A DNA stretch of 64,000 nt from Pseudoips prasinana (taxonomy: Eukaryota > Arthropoda > Insecta > Lepidoptera > Nolidae), in NCBI GenBank assembly GCA_951640165.1, contig OX621265.1, positions 12,227,001 to 12,291,000 on the forward strand, in the 5' to 3' direction. Below the pieces are notes generated by a model. That model made no database searches and was not told where the DNA came from. It was given only the letters and a program-made list of their open reading frames with translations. Position 1 is the stretch's first letter. The number at the start of each line of letters is the position of its first letter. Position numbers and translations under genes: made by a program. Shown piece by piece: positions 21,525-31,852 of this stretch.

Positions 21525-22584
21525 AATCTATAGGAGTGATTCCTCAACTCGTCCTACATGCCTACGGCCCACTTGGGACGACTTGCGGAACATCAAAATT
21601 AATAATATTTTCATTCCGCAATTCGTCCCACGATTCTTTTTGAGTGGAATTTTAGACTTTATCAACGTTTAGTACAGTTAGTAAGACAGGTTATAACAGC
21701 ATTTTTAAGAATGATATCATTTTACTTTCGTTGTGTTCAAAAATGATTTAATATGAAACAGTCTACTAAATATATGTTTTTGCTAGAACAACAGTTAATT
21801 TAAAAAGGGTCAAATAAATTCCAATAGAAAAAAAAATGATGATTATATTGAGAACGTATTAAAAGATTTCGTGGATGTAGGACTGAGTGTCGAGTTATTA
21901 ACATTGTAAGCTAAAAATTGTAAGACTGACTATAAAAATGTGATTAATAATTATAAGACTGCCATAGAAAGAGTTCCTAAGAATAATTTGTAGTTTATTT
22001 ATTGTTACAATAGTTAATGATTAATCTTAGACAGCCTTACTTTCAATAATGATTGTTAAATGTTTTACAATTGTTGATTAACTATATTATCTTTAATATT
22101 ACCTATACATATATATTATTATATTTATTACTAGTGATTATTTAAGAACTGAACTGTGTATTATAAAAGACTGTCATACAAACCCTTAAAATTTATTTTG
22201 TAGTTTATTTTAAAATTAATGATAAATCCTAAAAAGTCTAATTTTCCGTCATATTATAATTGTCAAAGCTTTTAAAATTGTTGATTATTTTATTCATGAT
22301 TGTTGATTATTATTTTTAAGGCGATTTCTTATTATTTTAGTATTATATATTTTTTAATCTGTTCTATTTACATGTGAAAATGTTCTGATCATTAAATATT
22401 TCAAACTTAACAAGTTCTTATTCTTTATTATATCCCCATTAACACTTTTGCTACTGATTGTACCTTTTCTTATTGAGATAGTAACGTGGGACGAGATGCG
22501 GAATGAAAATATTATTAACTTTCATGTTTTGCAAGTCCTCCCAAATCGGCCGTAGGCATGTAGGACGAGTTGAGGAATCACTCA
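21525..22584. mobile_element. 1.06-kb TIR element inserted in SINE-A
   Basis: Inverted ends of about 100 bp start AGTGATTCCTCAACTCGTCC, with CATGCCTACGGCC and ATTCCGCA.(C/T)TCGTCCCACG inside each arm. ATCTATAGG flanks both ends, within what would be the 3' end of a SINE-A. The interior is very AT-rich, with short internal repeats (TTTTGTAGTTTATT) and no coding frame. Superfamily unknown. Confidence 0.75.
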
Positions 22585-22676
22585 TCTATAGGGACAATGT
22601 CAAACAGATCATCCTAGCCCAAACTAAGCAAAGCTTGTACTATGGGTACCAGGCGACGATATACATACTTATATAA
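22585..22676 (-). repeat. SINE-A 3' part
   Basis: AGGGACAATGTCAAACAGATC through GGTACCAGGCGACGATATAC, then truncated. Its tail boundary is where the 1.06-kb TIR element entered. Confidence 0.8.
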
Positions 22677-23037
22677 CAGGTCATCGAAGCGTGAGTAATG
22701 CCATGTGTGTTGCAAGCCTAATAAGCTAAGATAACACCATATAGGTATAACCTGTAGTCAACAATCAGTATATTAGCGTAGTTTGTTTCGATAAATAGAC
22801 CTCATTGCGTATGCGCACTAAGTTTTCATCCATCAATTTTGGAAGAACGGTAGGTATACTTGTGTAAAGCACGGAACCGGAAGCATGCTTAAATTAAACG
22901 GTTTATTATTATAACAGGAATAAATATGTTTACGTTATACTTAGTGCGATGGATTCGATGCAGTGTTAGATAGGAAAATTTGTGTAAGATGTTTACTTAC
23001 ATGTTACTACATAGAAACATAAGTTTTAGTTTAGTTT
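22677..23037. other. No recognisable feature
   Basis: Mixed sequence without a repeat family or open frame I can identify. Confidence 0.45.
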
Positions 23038-23222
23038 TAAAAAGATGTCGCCCGCACTAAGGGATTTAATTCCTGTGTCGCGGGGTACTTTACAAACATA
23101 TAATAGACGAACACAAAGTACATCCAGACTCAGAACAACTATTTATAGGTCACACAAATAGTAGTTCGGCGCGGAAATCGAACCCGGGACACGACGACCG
23201 TCTTAACCGCTGCGCCACAGAT
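23038..23222 (-). repeat. SINE-C copy
   Basis: Minus-strand SINE-C with the B-box-like GGTTCGATTTCCGCGCC and the head CTGTGGCGCAGCGGTTAAG. The 3' end reads CACAGGAATTAAATCCCTTA. Confidence 0.82.
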
Positions 23223-23667
23223 ATATGTGTCTTGATTTTTTTTATGTAAGTCAGCCCAGTAGTCATGGATGCTACGAGCACCTATAGAAACCTTATTACT
23301 CCTTTTTTGGTGGAATCCTTTACAAAAAGAAGTAGGTGGAGGGTAACCGTAATTCCAACCCGTTCCCACACGGGAAGGTTGCAAGTACCTTATGTTGAGC
23401 CTCACACATTGAACCAACACCCATCACGTTTACAGCGCTGACGTCAAAACAAATACCCTTTCTAGGGTTGTGACATAATGTGACACCCTTTAACAAATGG
23501 GGGGTGTTCTTATAGACAGAGGTAATAGGTCAGACGTGGAGCGTTTGCGTAAGTCATGTCGGCCTTGTTTTGTTTACAGATATTTTTTCTGTAGAAAACA
23601 CATGAGACTTTGTTTTCTATTGTTTTGTTGTGTGGGTCGTATTCTAACCTATGGTATTAGAATTCTT

Positions 23668-24375
23668 TCATCATGTTAGTCGAATGACGTCACTAAAGAT
23701 TTCCATCGTGGAGTTGTATGCATCAGCGGGGGGCGGTGGGGGGTTGTGATGGGGTGTGATAATCGCCACGCTTATCAGGGGCTCTACCAGCTAAGTCGCC
23801 GAACATCGTTTTCGTGAACGGCGTTATAATAAATAAAGGTTAAAAATGACTTAATCAATCGTTAAATCGATTCCGTATCATTTATGACGTCACATGTGGT
23901 CATGGAAGTCGATTTAACGATTGATTAAGTCAGGGGCTCTACCGGCTAAGTCGCCGAACTTCGATTTCTTAAATGGCGTTCAAATAAATAATGGTTAAAA
24001 ATGACTTAATCAATCGTTAAATCGGCTTCAACGTTGACAATCGATTTCGGACTATTTATGACGCCACATGTGCTCATGGAAGCCGATTTAACGATTGATT
24101 AAGTCATTTTTAACCTTTATTCATTTGAACGCCATTTAAAAAATCGATGTTCGGTGTCCTAGCCGGTAGTTGCCCTGTTTTTACGTCTATTAATTTGAAC
24201 GCCATTCACGAAAACGATGTTCGGCGACTCAACCGGTAGAGCCCCAGGTTCGCAATCGTAGTATGGTGATCTTAGTACACAGAGAGACGCTGCAGCCAGT
24301 TCCTGCAATATACTCCCTCTGATCACTTCTATGCCCCTTATCGGCTAAAATAGGGTGGTGGATTCTTTGCCCTCA
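23668..24375 (-). repeat. SIDE-like repeat split by a foldback
   Basis: The left part has GATAATCGCCACGCTTATCA. The right part resumes CGCAATCGTAGTATGG, ACACAGAGAGACGCTGC and ends AGGGTGGTGGATTC. The same order occurs uninterrupted at 29197-29437, so 23778-24245 is an insertion. Confidence 0.6.
23778..24245. mobile_element. Self-nested foldback element
   Basis: Outer ends GGGGCTCTACCAGCTAAGTC and its complement at 24226-24245 enclose an inner copy at 23933-24177 with the same ends (GGGGCTCTACCGGCTAAGTC). Inner arms pair over about 95 bp, including ATGACTTAATCAATCGTTAA. The outer copy has its own stem at 23849-23932. No coding content. Confidence 0.85.
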
Positions 24376-24390
24376 GCCACGCAGGAGAAT

Positions 24391-24646
24391 TAATAATAAC
24401 CTAGGACATTATTTACACACGGCCATCTGATCACGAACTAATCAGAGCTTGCACTATGGAAACCAGACAACTGATATACCACATGCATATACTACTTTTC
24501 TCTTGTAAATAAATAATTATATAGATAATTACTTCCAGACTCAGGACAAACAGACATGTTCATGCACACAAATATCTGTCCTGGGTGGGAATTGAACCCA
24601 CGACATCCGGCGTGAAAAGCAAGCATTCGCCAACCACGCCAACAGT
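24391..24646 (-). repeat. SINE-B copy
   Basis: Minus-strand SINE-B, tail GTCCTAGGTTATTATTA at left, head with GGTTGGCGAATGCTTGC at right. It abuts SINE-C at 24650. Confidence 0.82.
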
Positions 24647-24649
24647 ACG

Positions 24650-24829
24650 ACGCCCGCACTTAGGAATTTAGTCGCGGGGTACTTTAGAAACATATAATTG
24701 ACGGACACAAAGTACATTCAGACTCAGAACAACTATTTATGGGTCACACGAATAGTTGTCCTGCGCGGGATTCGAACCCGGGACACGAAGCGGCGAGGCG
24801 ACTATCATAGCCGTTGCGCCACACGTGCG
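24650..24829 (-). repeat. SINE-C copy
   Basis: Minus strand head GCGCACGTGTGGCGCAACGG and GGGTTCGAATCCCGCGCAGG, body ending GTACCCCGCGACTAAATTCC. Confidence 0.85.
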
Positions 24830-25303
24830 CGTTGTTTGTGGGTAAATAATGTATTCACTTGATAAATAATACATGCCCTAATGAAGCCTTTCATACGCGT
24901 TATAATACATGCACATTGTAATATTGACCCTAGATTACCTAATATCCTATATATGTATTTGTCCCGGTTCCGGCGATCGAACCCGCGACCCTCCAAATAT
25001 AACTCGGCGTAACGGCATCAAGCATACACAACTCGATATAAAAAAACTTGTTTTGTACTCCCGTATATTATAATGCAAGAGACGACGACATTATTTCTGC
25101 ATTCATTGGTTTTTAGATCAAATGGATTTTTTCTGGACAATTTTTATCAACTATTTTGTTTGACTTAACAAAAAAAATGTAACTAATTAGTGAGCTCGAG
25201 GTCTCGTCGAGAAGGTAGGCGTTCTTATTGGTTCTACTGATGGTTTATACTACGGTTACGGTCACGTAACGTACGTCTATTATTACGTCTATTTGACGGT
25301 CAT
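24830..25303. other. No recognised gene; possible decayed tRNA-like repeat
   Basis: Around 24960-25015 GTTCCGGCGATCGAACCCGC resembles another tRNA-headed SINE in reverse. The rest is unassigned. Confidence 0.4.
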
Positions 25304-25441
25304 GGATATTTTCTATGTATTTAAGTATTTGTCTATCTATATAAGTATGTATATCGTCGCCTGGTACCCATAGTACAAGCTTTGCTTAGTTTGGGGCTAG
25401 GATGATCTGTGTGACATTGTCCCTAGATATTATTATTATTA
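25304..25441 (+). repeat. SINE-A with most of the head deleted
   Basis: GACGGT is followed at once by CATGGATATTTTCTATG, so the tRNA-like segment is missing. The 3' body and ATTATTATTAT tail are intact. Confidence 0.82.
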
Positions 25442-25444
25442 TAC

Positions 25445-26320
25445 TTTTCACTAATCATAACAATGAGGTTTAGTATCATGCACACTTGTACTATGTCTAC
25501 TTAACGTTTGTGCCGGATTGTTTATATTTAGTTGTACGTTACTTATTATTAAATTTGACCTACTTGTTGAGTTATGTTCTAACTCGCAGATAGCAATCTC
25601 ATATAACGATAAATGTTCAAACGGTGGTTTGGTTTAACAAAGCGAAAAATCGTTTTAATAGAGTGACAACAATTAAATAATCAATTAAGAAATACATTTA
25701 AATCATTCCAAAATGCTTAATATAAAGATATATAAATAAATAAGTATCTTGACAAATTTTATATAGAACTATTCTTTTATTTTAGAACGGCTTGGGGGAT
25801 GGAAATAGAGCCAAGGTGCTCTTGCATGCATTTGCATAGCGCAAAGTTGTCCTTATGGCTTATAAAATTTCATATAGGTGACAAGTTGACAACCAAATTT
25901 GTAAATTCGATTAAATCCCATGTTTTGAACACATTATTGGTATGACATATGGTTTGCATATTTCATTTTAAATGGTTTATACAGCTGGGACACGTCTGCC
26001 TACTGACGCTAAGATTATATAGGTAACTAGTTCTAACAGTGAGTGTAGCAATAATGCCGTTGGAGCTCGGGCTATTAGAATTTAACTTATCAACACGTAT
26101 GGCAACGAAGTTGGAACATGCGTCACTGTCGAAAAATACAACTTTATTCCCAACTTTGTTAGTTATAATATATTTATTTTGCTTTGTTGAAAGGGTCGGG
26201 TTGGAACTTGTATAAGGTAAACTATTCGATTGAGTGGTAACTAGCTAGCTATATTCTAACTAATAGCTTACCGCGAGTTTCTAGAAAACTAAACATATAA
26301 ACTACCTAACAAACCTGGGA
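25445..26320. other. No recognisable feature
   Basis: About 0.9 kb of AT-rich sequence with no long frame and no family match. Apparently unique within the window. Confidence 0.5.
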
Positions 26321-26740
26321 CCTATTGGTGTAATTGGTAAATGCTCGCTTTTCACGCTGCAGGTCGTGGGTTCGATTCCCACCCAGTACAGATATTTATG
26401 TGCATGAACATGTCTGTCCTGAGTCGGGGTGTAATCTATATATATAAAAATCAATGAAACTTTTCATTGTAATGTTATAACTCAACAACGCCTTTACCGA
26501 TTTGGCTAATTTTGGTCTTGAATCATTCGTGGAAGTCCAGGGAAGGTTTGTACGTAGTGAAAAGTTAAAAAAAGTCTTGAAAAAGTGTAAAATCAACATC
26601 TTTTAGCAATTTAAAATATTTTTTTGTTTGAATGAATGAACTTAATAATCATTTTTTTATTACTATGCCTTATACGTAGCGAAGCACGTACCGGGCCGCT
26701 AGTTATCTATATAAGTATGTATTTACAAAAGAAGTTTTTG
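26321..26740 (+). repeat. SINE-B split by a Helitron
   Basis: Head CCTATTGGTGTAATTGG and GTGGGTTCGATTCCCACCC; body to GTGTAA at 26434; it resumes TTATCTATATAAGTATG at 26703. Without the insert the sequence reads as ordinary SINE-B. Confidence 0.85.
26435..26702 (+). mobile_element. Helitron-like element, third family (268 bp)
   Basis: Starts TCTATATATATAAAAATC, ends GAAGCACGTACCGGGCCGCTAG before T, inserted precisely between A and T of SINE-B. TC/CTAG termini and A^T insertion without duplication are the Helitron hallmarks. No coding frame. Confidence 0.85.
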
Positions 26741-26893
26741 CAAACCCATACTTACTCTTCTGACATTTTGGTGTATTAAATTGCTGAAAATAGTTTTATG
26801 CAAAGCTATTTATTTACCGAACAAACGTATGTCGTCATATACTTGCACTTAATTATTAAAGTTAGGATATATTGGGACATAAAAGAGGAAGTA

Positions 26894-27028
26894 CAGACGC
26901 CAGCACATCCATCTACCCAAATCTGTCAAATTTCTTTTATAGATTTTCAACTTTATCACAAAAGCATAAGGTTCATTTTCAATTGGTGAAATTTGACAGA
27001 TTGGGGTAGCTTGATGTGCTGGCGTCTG
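26894..27028. mobile_element. Foldback MITE, CAGACGCC family, copy 2
   Basis: CAGACGCCAGCACATC inverted ends with TA on each side. The interior is in the reverse orientation relative to copy 1. Confidence 0.82.
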
Positions 27029-27312
27029 TACACGTCGTTGGATGCGTCAGAGACAGCGTCTTAATTACGTAGGCCGTTAAGGCTGTTTTAGTATGGCAAT
27101 TATATCCACTGAAGTAGTAAAAATACGATATTAATATACGCAGAGGATATGGCATTTTATTAGTTTTCCAAACTTAACCGTACATGGGGTGGGATGGGTT
27201 TTAGTAAATAATAAGGAATATAATTAATTTTAAAACGGGTACTTCTGTGTTTCTATGCGGTCCGTGTTGAACTGTAGACAAAAGTTTATTTATTAAAGCT
27301 ATATTACTATCT

Positions 27313-27675
27313 ACCTCGTTGGTCTAGCGGTAGCGTGTTCACCCGTAGAGAACGAGGTCCTGGGTTCAAATCCCGGGTCAGGCCAAAAGTGATTTTGGGA
27401 TTTTTCTGTAAAAAGAAATTTTTTTCAGCAACCGCCCGACGTCTGTGGACGGTAATGCCCCCGTGCCTCGAAGAGCACGTAAAGCCGTCGGTCCTGTACC
27501 TGACCTCTTTCCGGTCGTGTCGCTGGGCGTCCCATCGGATCATGAGGGTGATGGAATAGAAAGTGCTGATGTGTTTGCGAACAAACTTAGCACTATAATA
27601 TGTACAGCGCAGATGGGTAATCTCTATTGAGACTGGCCGTCGTGGCCGAAATTCGGCTAGGAGCACATTATTATT
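27313..27675 (+). repeat. SINE-D copy, nearly complete
   Basis: Head CTCGTTGGTCTAGCGGTAGC, B box GGGTTCAAATCCCGGG, body with GGTCCTGTACCTGACCTC, end GGCCGAAATTCGGCTAGGAG. The 161-codon frame on the opposite strand here is only an antisense reading of this repeat. Confidence 0.88.
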
Positions 27676-27764
27676 ATCTAACAGAAGTTGCAAAATAGCG
27701 GCAAGCAACCTAATGTACCACAAAATTGGCCTTCTAGAAATATAATAATAATAATTTAATATAT

Positions 27765-27905
27765 TAATAATACCCTGGGACATTATTAACATACGACCAT
27801 TCAGATAACTGATGTAGATACATCTTCATCAGTTGTCTGGTTGCCATAGTAACAGGCTCTGCATAGTTTGGGATCAGATGGCAGTGTGTTAGTTGTCCCA
27901 AGATA
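27765..27905. repeat. Two SINE-B 3' ends arranged head to head
   Basis: A minus-strand 3' end (CCTGGGACATTATTAAC) at the left meets a plus-strand 3' end (TCAGTTGTCTGGTTGCC ... GTTGTCCCAAGATAT) at about 27820. This is an inverted junction. Confidence 0.65.
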
Positions 27906-28440
27906 TTTATTTATCTTCTATCTAAATATTTTATCCGTTCAGATAGAAACGTAAATCATTACACACTCTCATCAGGTCATCTGTCGTAACATAGATTATA
28001 AAAGTTTTGCCAGACATAATAAAAAGAATCCAATTCATATGAAATTAGAAAGCATATAATATGGCTATCAATAATTCTCGGCACCTCATAAATACGTTTA
28101 GGAGAAGCTGTTTCTAAGCGAATTAACCTTGTTTACCCAAATTTTGTTTTGAAAACACACAATAGAAAAATTGCGTCGGTCATTCGGCGTGTGAAGTATG
28201 AAGTCGTTTAAATTAATGTTGTTTTTTCTCTTTTAACAGGTAAGTTTACTCTTATAAATTGAGGCGACTATTGGGAAGTAACCAGAAAAATTATGCGATG
28301 ATACTTGGCGATTGCAAGACTAACAAAGTAAGTGGGGTCATCAAAAACAGTCGGGACTCCGTCATTACAGATGTTCATATACATACCTATATGATTTTTT
28401 CTTAATTACAATAATTTGACAATATAACTCACGTATGATT
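27906..28440. other. Apparently unique sequence around a splice-like signal
   Basis: Shows none of the repeat families of the window. Contains a juxtaposed 3'/5' splice-site signal at 28213-28245, listed separately. No coding frame of note; the short ATG frame at 28198 stops after 12 codons. Confidence 0.45.
28213..28245 (+). promoter_or_regulatory. Candidate recursive splice site (ratchet point)
   Basis: A pyrimidine tract at 28219-28234 is followed by AACAG ending at 28239 and immediately by the ideal 5' splice site GTAAGT (28240-28245). TTAAT at 28213-28217 could serve as branch point 22 bases upstream of the AG. This (Y)nNCAG/GTAAGT order is the consensus of zero-length recursive exons known in long Drosophila introns. 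Function here is inferred from sequence only. Confidence 0.4.
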
Positions 28441-28446
28441 TATAAC

Positions 28447-28602
<156 letters not shown>

Positions 28603-28624
28603 ATAGGTAATATTTCTCGTAGCT

Positions 28625-28783
28625 ATAATAGACGGACACCAATTACATCCAGACTCTGACAGCTATTTATTCAATATCATATTTCAACTACTTATGGGTC
28701 ACACAATAGTTGTCATGCGCGGGAATTGAACCCGGGACACGAAGCGGCAAGGCGGATGTTTTAACTGCTGCGCCACACGTGCA
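28625..28783 (-). repeat. SINE-C copy with a small internal insertion
   Basis: Minus-strand SINE-C; the body has extra sequence near 28660-28695 relative to other copies. Head GTGTGGCGCAGCAGTTAAAA. Confidence 0.78.
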
Positions 28784-29196
28784 GTCTATTATAGTCTATT
28801 TGTATAGCAATTTATGTTCAAATACCAATATGGGACCAAACATAAAGTAATCCCTATCGAATTAATTATTTGAACAACGGGGATACAATGAAAAACATAC
28901 ATTTGAATTTGCACCTCCTTCTTTGGTTGTCTATTGTTAAAATTGGTCGTAATTAGACTATAGAAACTGCACATAAATGTATCCAATATTTATTTATTTA
29001 TGACAACATAATCTTCACAGGCTCGCACCTCCAATATGGCAGTTTATTTTTTATATATCTACATATTAAAATAGTAATACAGTACATTTCCAGAGTCCCG
29101 TGCACAAATTACAGGCTTACACATCATTCTCATTAACACAATAGAATGATAAATGATAATGAAATAACAAACAGAAAGTCAACTTAAAAAATTGTG
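28784..29196. other. No recognisable feature
   Basis: AT-rich; no family match and no credible frame. Confidence 0.45.
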
Positions 29197-29437
29197 AACA
29201 TCATTACAGCTGAAAGAAATCCACTGCTGGACAAGCCTCCCCCATGAATCATCTTGGGGGGATATGCCATAATCGCCACGCTTGGCAGGCGGGTTGGCGA
29301 TCGCAATACGATTGGCATATACTCTGAAGGTTGCTGCTGCCCGTCCTCTGTTAAATATTCCCTCGGGTCCTCTTCTACGCCCCCCACGGGATGAGATAGG
29401 GTGATGATATTCTGATATTTGCCGCCGTCACCACATA
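29197..29437 (-). repeat. SIDE copy, best preserved in minus orientation
   Basis: Minus strand from TGTGGTGACGGCGGC through GATGGGGG-like CATCCCGTGGGGGGCG, AGAGGACGGGCAGCAGC, GCGATCGCCAACCCGCCTGC and GGGGAGGCTTGTCCAGCAG to CAGCTGTAATGATG. It contains both RTE-1 ends and none of its ORF. Confidence 0.75.
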
Positions 29438-29530
29438 ATTTTTATTTTATTAATCAGGAAAAAACGCTTAACAACAAAGTAAAATGTTGTTAAGTGATAT
29501 GTGTCACATACTTGATATGTGTTATATACT

Positions 29531-30013
29531 TATCGTATGGGCAGTGGTTACCACTAGTGCTAGAGTTGTTCAAGCCGCCCAGTAGGCCTCTGACATGGCT
29601 TAACGACTGTTGCCCTCCGAAGCACAGCGCCGCTCAGTAATAATAATAATATCTCGGGACAATGTCACACAGATCATCCTAGCCCCAAACTAAGCAAAGC
29701 TTGTACTATGGGTACCAGGCGACGATATACATACTTATATACATAGAAAACATCCATCATGACTCAGAAACAAATATTCCTCCTCATAACACAAATATTT
29801 GCACTTACCGGGATTCGAACCCAGGACCACCAGCTTCGTAGGCAGGAGCACTACCAACTAGGCTACGGTGACCGTCCGTAGTAATGAAACCACTTTGGCG
29901 ATTGCCCATCTATGGACAGAGCGCGAGCCTAGTTGCTTAAACTCGCCAATCACTTATGGACCGGTGAGAGCATCTGGCTATGAGCGCCTCATTTGATGCT
30001 ATGATACGCTGAC
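29531..30013 (-). repeat. SINE-5S split by SINE-A
   Basis: The minus strand reads GGCGCTCATAGCCAGATGC, GTGATTGGCGAGTTTAAGC, CATAGATGGGCAATCGCC (a 5S-like C-box region), then, beyond the SINE-A insert, GGGCAACAGTCGTTAAGCC and GGTAACCACTGCCCATACG. The intact relative is at 61508-61745. Confidence 0.7.
29640..29876 (-). repeat. SINE-A copy inserted in SINE-5S
   Basis: Full minus-strand SINE-A from ATTATTATTATC tail to the GACGGTCACCGTAGCC head. Confidence 0.88.
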
Positions 30014-30307
30014 AATAACCAATAATCAATTAATTATATTAGTTATCGAAACCTTGATCAATTAAGTCCGATAGGATATGATCCAAATGGAATTCAAACC
30101 CTAATTGCTAAGACGCAAGTTTGTCTAGTGGCAGCTTTAATTGAATTAAATATTGTAGTGAAAACATACAGAACTAAATTTGGGACGTCCAAGTTTTTAA
30201 CTTCAGTTTAGTTTCAGTGACATGAAAACGTAGTTATGCAAAATGGATCCAACCACAGAAACTTACTTTTGAGAAAACGGGAGTTTTAGTAAAATTAATA
30301 TATTAAT
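30014..30307. other. No recognisable feature
   Basis: No family match or coding signal. Confidence 0.45.
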
Positions 30308-30881
30308 AAAAAAAACTTCGTTTAAAAAAACCGACTTCAAAAACTAAAAAGTATAAAAAAAAATATCTTAATAAAGATTTAATTTAATACATCACTTATA
30401 ATGTAATATTAATGAAATAATATAATTTGAATGTGCTACCTATTGATAGGTTTGAAGTCGGTGCCAAGCCAAATGTAATAGTAGGTACCACACTCGCCGC
30501 GTGTTACTTTCAGCGGGATAGCTTCGTATTTCTACACAAACAACCCAAGCATGCAGACGTCGTTGACGGTCGTCATATATTTTTATGATACGGTTTCATC
30601 TGTTTCATATTAATTCATATTGTTCTTTAAGTTTATTTACTTAGGTTAATCTTTAGTGTAGGAGTTTCATCACAAAGTATGAAAGCTGTATGTAATATTA
30701 ACTTTTATTTTGCTTAGGGCTTGGCACCGACTTCAAACCTATCAATAGGTAGCACATTCAAATTATATTATTTCATTAATATTACATTATAAGTGATGTA
30801 TTAAATTAAATCTTTATTAAGATATTTTTTTTATACTTTTTAGTTTTTGAAGTCGGTTTTTTTAAACGAAGTTTTTTTTAT
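30308..30881. mobile_element. Long inverted repeat with ~163-bp arms
   Basis: Arms 30310-30472 and 30718-30880 read as near-identical reverse complements, from AACTTCGTTTAAAAAAACCG and GACTTCAAAAAC through GAATGTGCTACC to GAAGTCGGTGCCAAGCC. The spacer of about 245 bases is unrelated. No ORF. The outer AACCGACTTC resembles the GAAGTCGGTT end at 32324-32335 in reverse, so it may belong to a larger element (inference). Confidence 0.85.
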
Positions 30882-31109
30882 TTGTTACTTTTTAGTGTCT
30901 AGCTATGGTTAGGACTTCGAAAGGTGCCGTGCGCCTCAAAATTATAGATCCCAACAAACGAGAACGGAAAAAAGAAACATCTTCCGAAAAAATGTTGTTC
31001 GAAACTCTTTTTCACGTTCTTGTGAGACAGTGAATGATCTAAAAGACCGTTTGTAAAGTAAGAATTAAAAACTAAATAAAATTACGTTCACTCTAAGAAA
31101 ACTTGCACA

Positions 31110-31385
31110 GTACGAGTCTAGACTAGCTAAGATTTATGAAAGTCTGAACAGCAAGCGCATAGGTTAGGCCGTATTTATGACTATCTAGCTAACGAGTCTG
31201 TGTGCTGAGGGCTTATACACTAGATCTTATTATGAATCGAATGATCTTATGATCGAATAGCCATCTAGTCTGCTGAACAGAGGGTATGAGTCTTTGAAGA
31301 CTAGGTCTTATTAATGATCGATTAGCCAACGAGTCTACTGAGCAGAGGGCTGATAGCCTAGGTCTTATTTATCATTGATTAGATA
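31110..31385. repeat. Degenerate tandem repeat, ~65-80 bp unit
   Basis: Three to four diverged units share AACGAGTCTGC(T)GAGCAGAGGG, GACTAGGTCTTATT and ATGATCGATTAG. A related motif, GATGAGTCTAGCTTGACTAG, is at 32059. Confidence 0.6.
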
Positions 31386-31387
31386 AT

Positions 31388-31852
31388 GAGACGGACTCGC
31401 CCGTGAAAGGCGGAATGTTTCTTTCCGTAGCAGCAAGTATTTGAGTTGATAGAATGGAAGGTAAATTGCGGTTTATTTTACATTTTACGCCTTTGGAAGT
31501 GTCTCTCGCGCAAACTATACAGTTAAGAACAAAAAAAAATTTTTATAAATCTCAATATCATTTTCGAAGTCCTATCCATAGATACCCCACATGTATAGTA
31601 TAATGAATTTTTTTTAAATTCAGTTCTAAGTAAGTATACTTATAGGGAACCCCCAAATTTTATTGTTTGTTTTTCTATTTTTGTGTGAAAATCTTAATGC
31701 GGTTCACGGAATACATCTGCTGACCAAGATTCGACAGTATAGTTCTTATAGTTTCGGAAAAAAGTGGCTGTGACATACGGACGGGCAGACATACAGACAT
31801 GAAAAATCAAGAAGAACCTTTGTGAAAGACATTTGGGTACAGAACCCTTAAA
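31388..31852 (+). mobile_element. Decayed MITE of the GGGTTCCGTA family
   Basis: GACGGACTCGCCCGTGAAAG at the left, TTCGGAAAAAAGTGGCTGTG and CATACGGACGGGCAGACA in the body, and GGGTACAGAACCCTTAAAA at the right align in order with the copy at 14859-15456. Confidence 0.6.

Noticed and set aside
21051..21672. Two overlapping frames of 113 and 121 codons
   Set aside because: Hydrophobic low-complexity translation, and the second runs into the arm of the 1.06-kb TIR element.
27307..27792. 161-codon minus frame
   Set aside because: Runs across SINE-D in reverse (includes the tRNA-like head read as FGLTRDLNPGPRS); SINE, not protein.
28198..28236. ATG frame reading MKSFKLMLFFLF, like the start of a signal peptide
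   Set aside because: Stops after 12 codons, and the hydrophobic run is just the pyrimidine tract of the splice-like signal.
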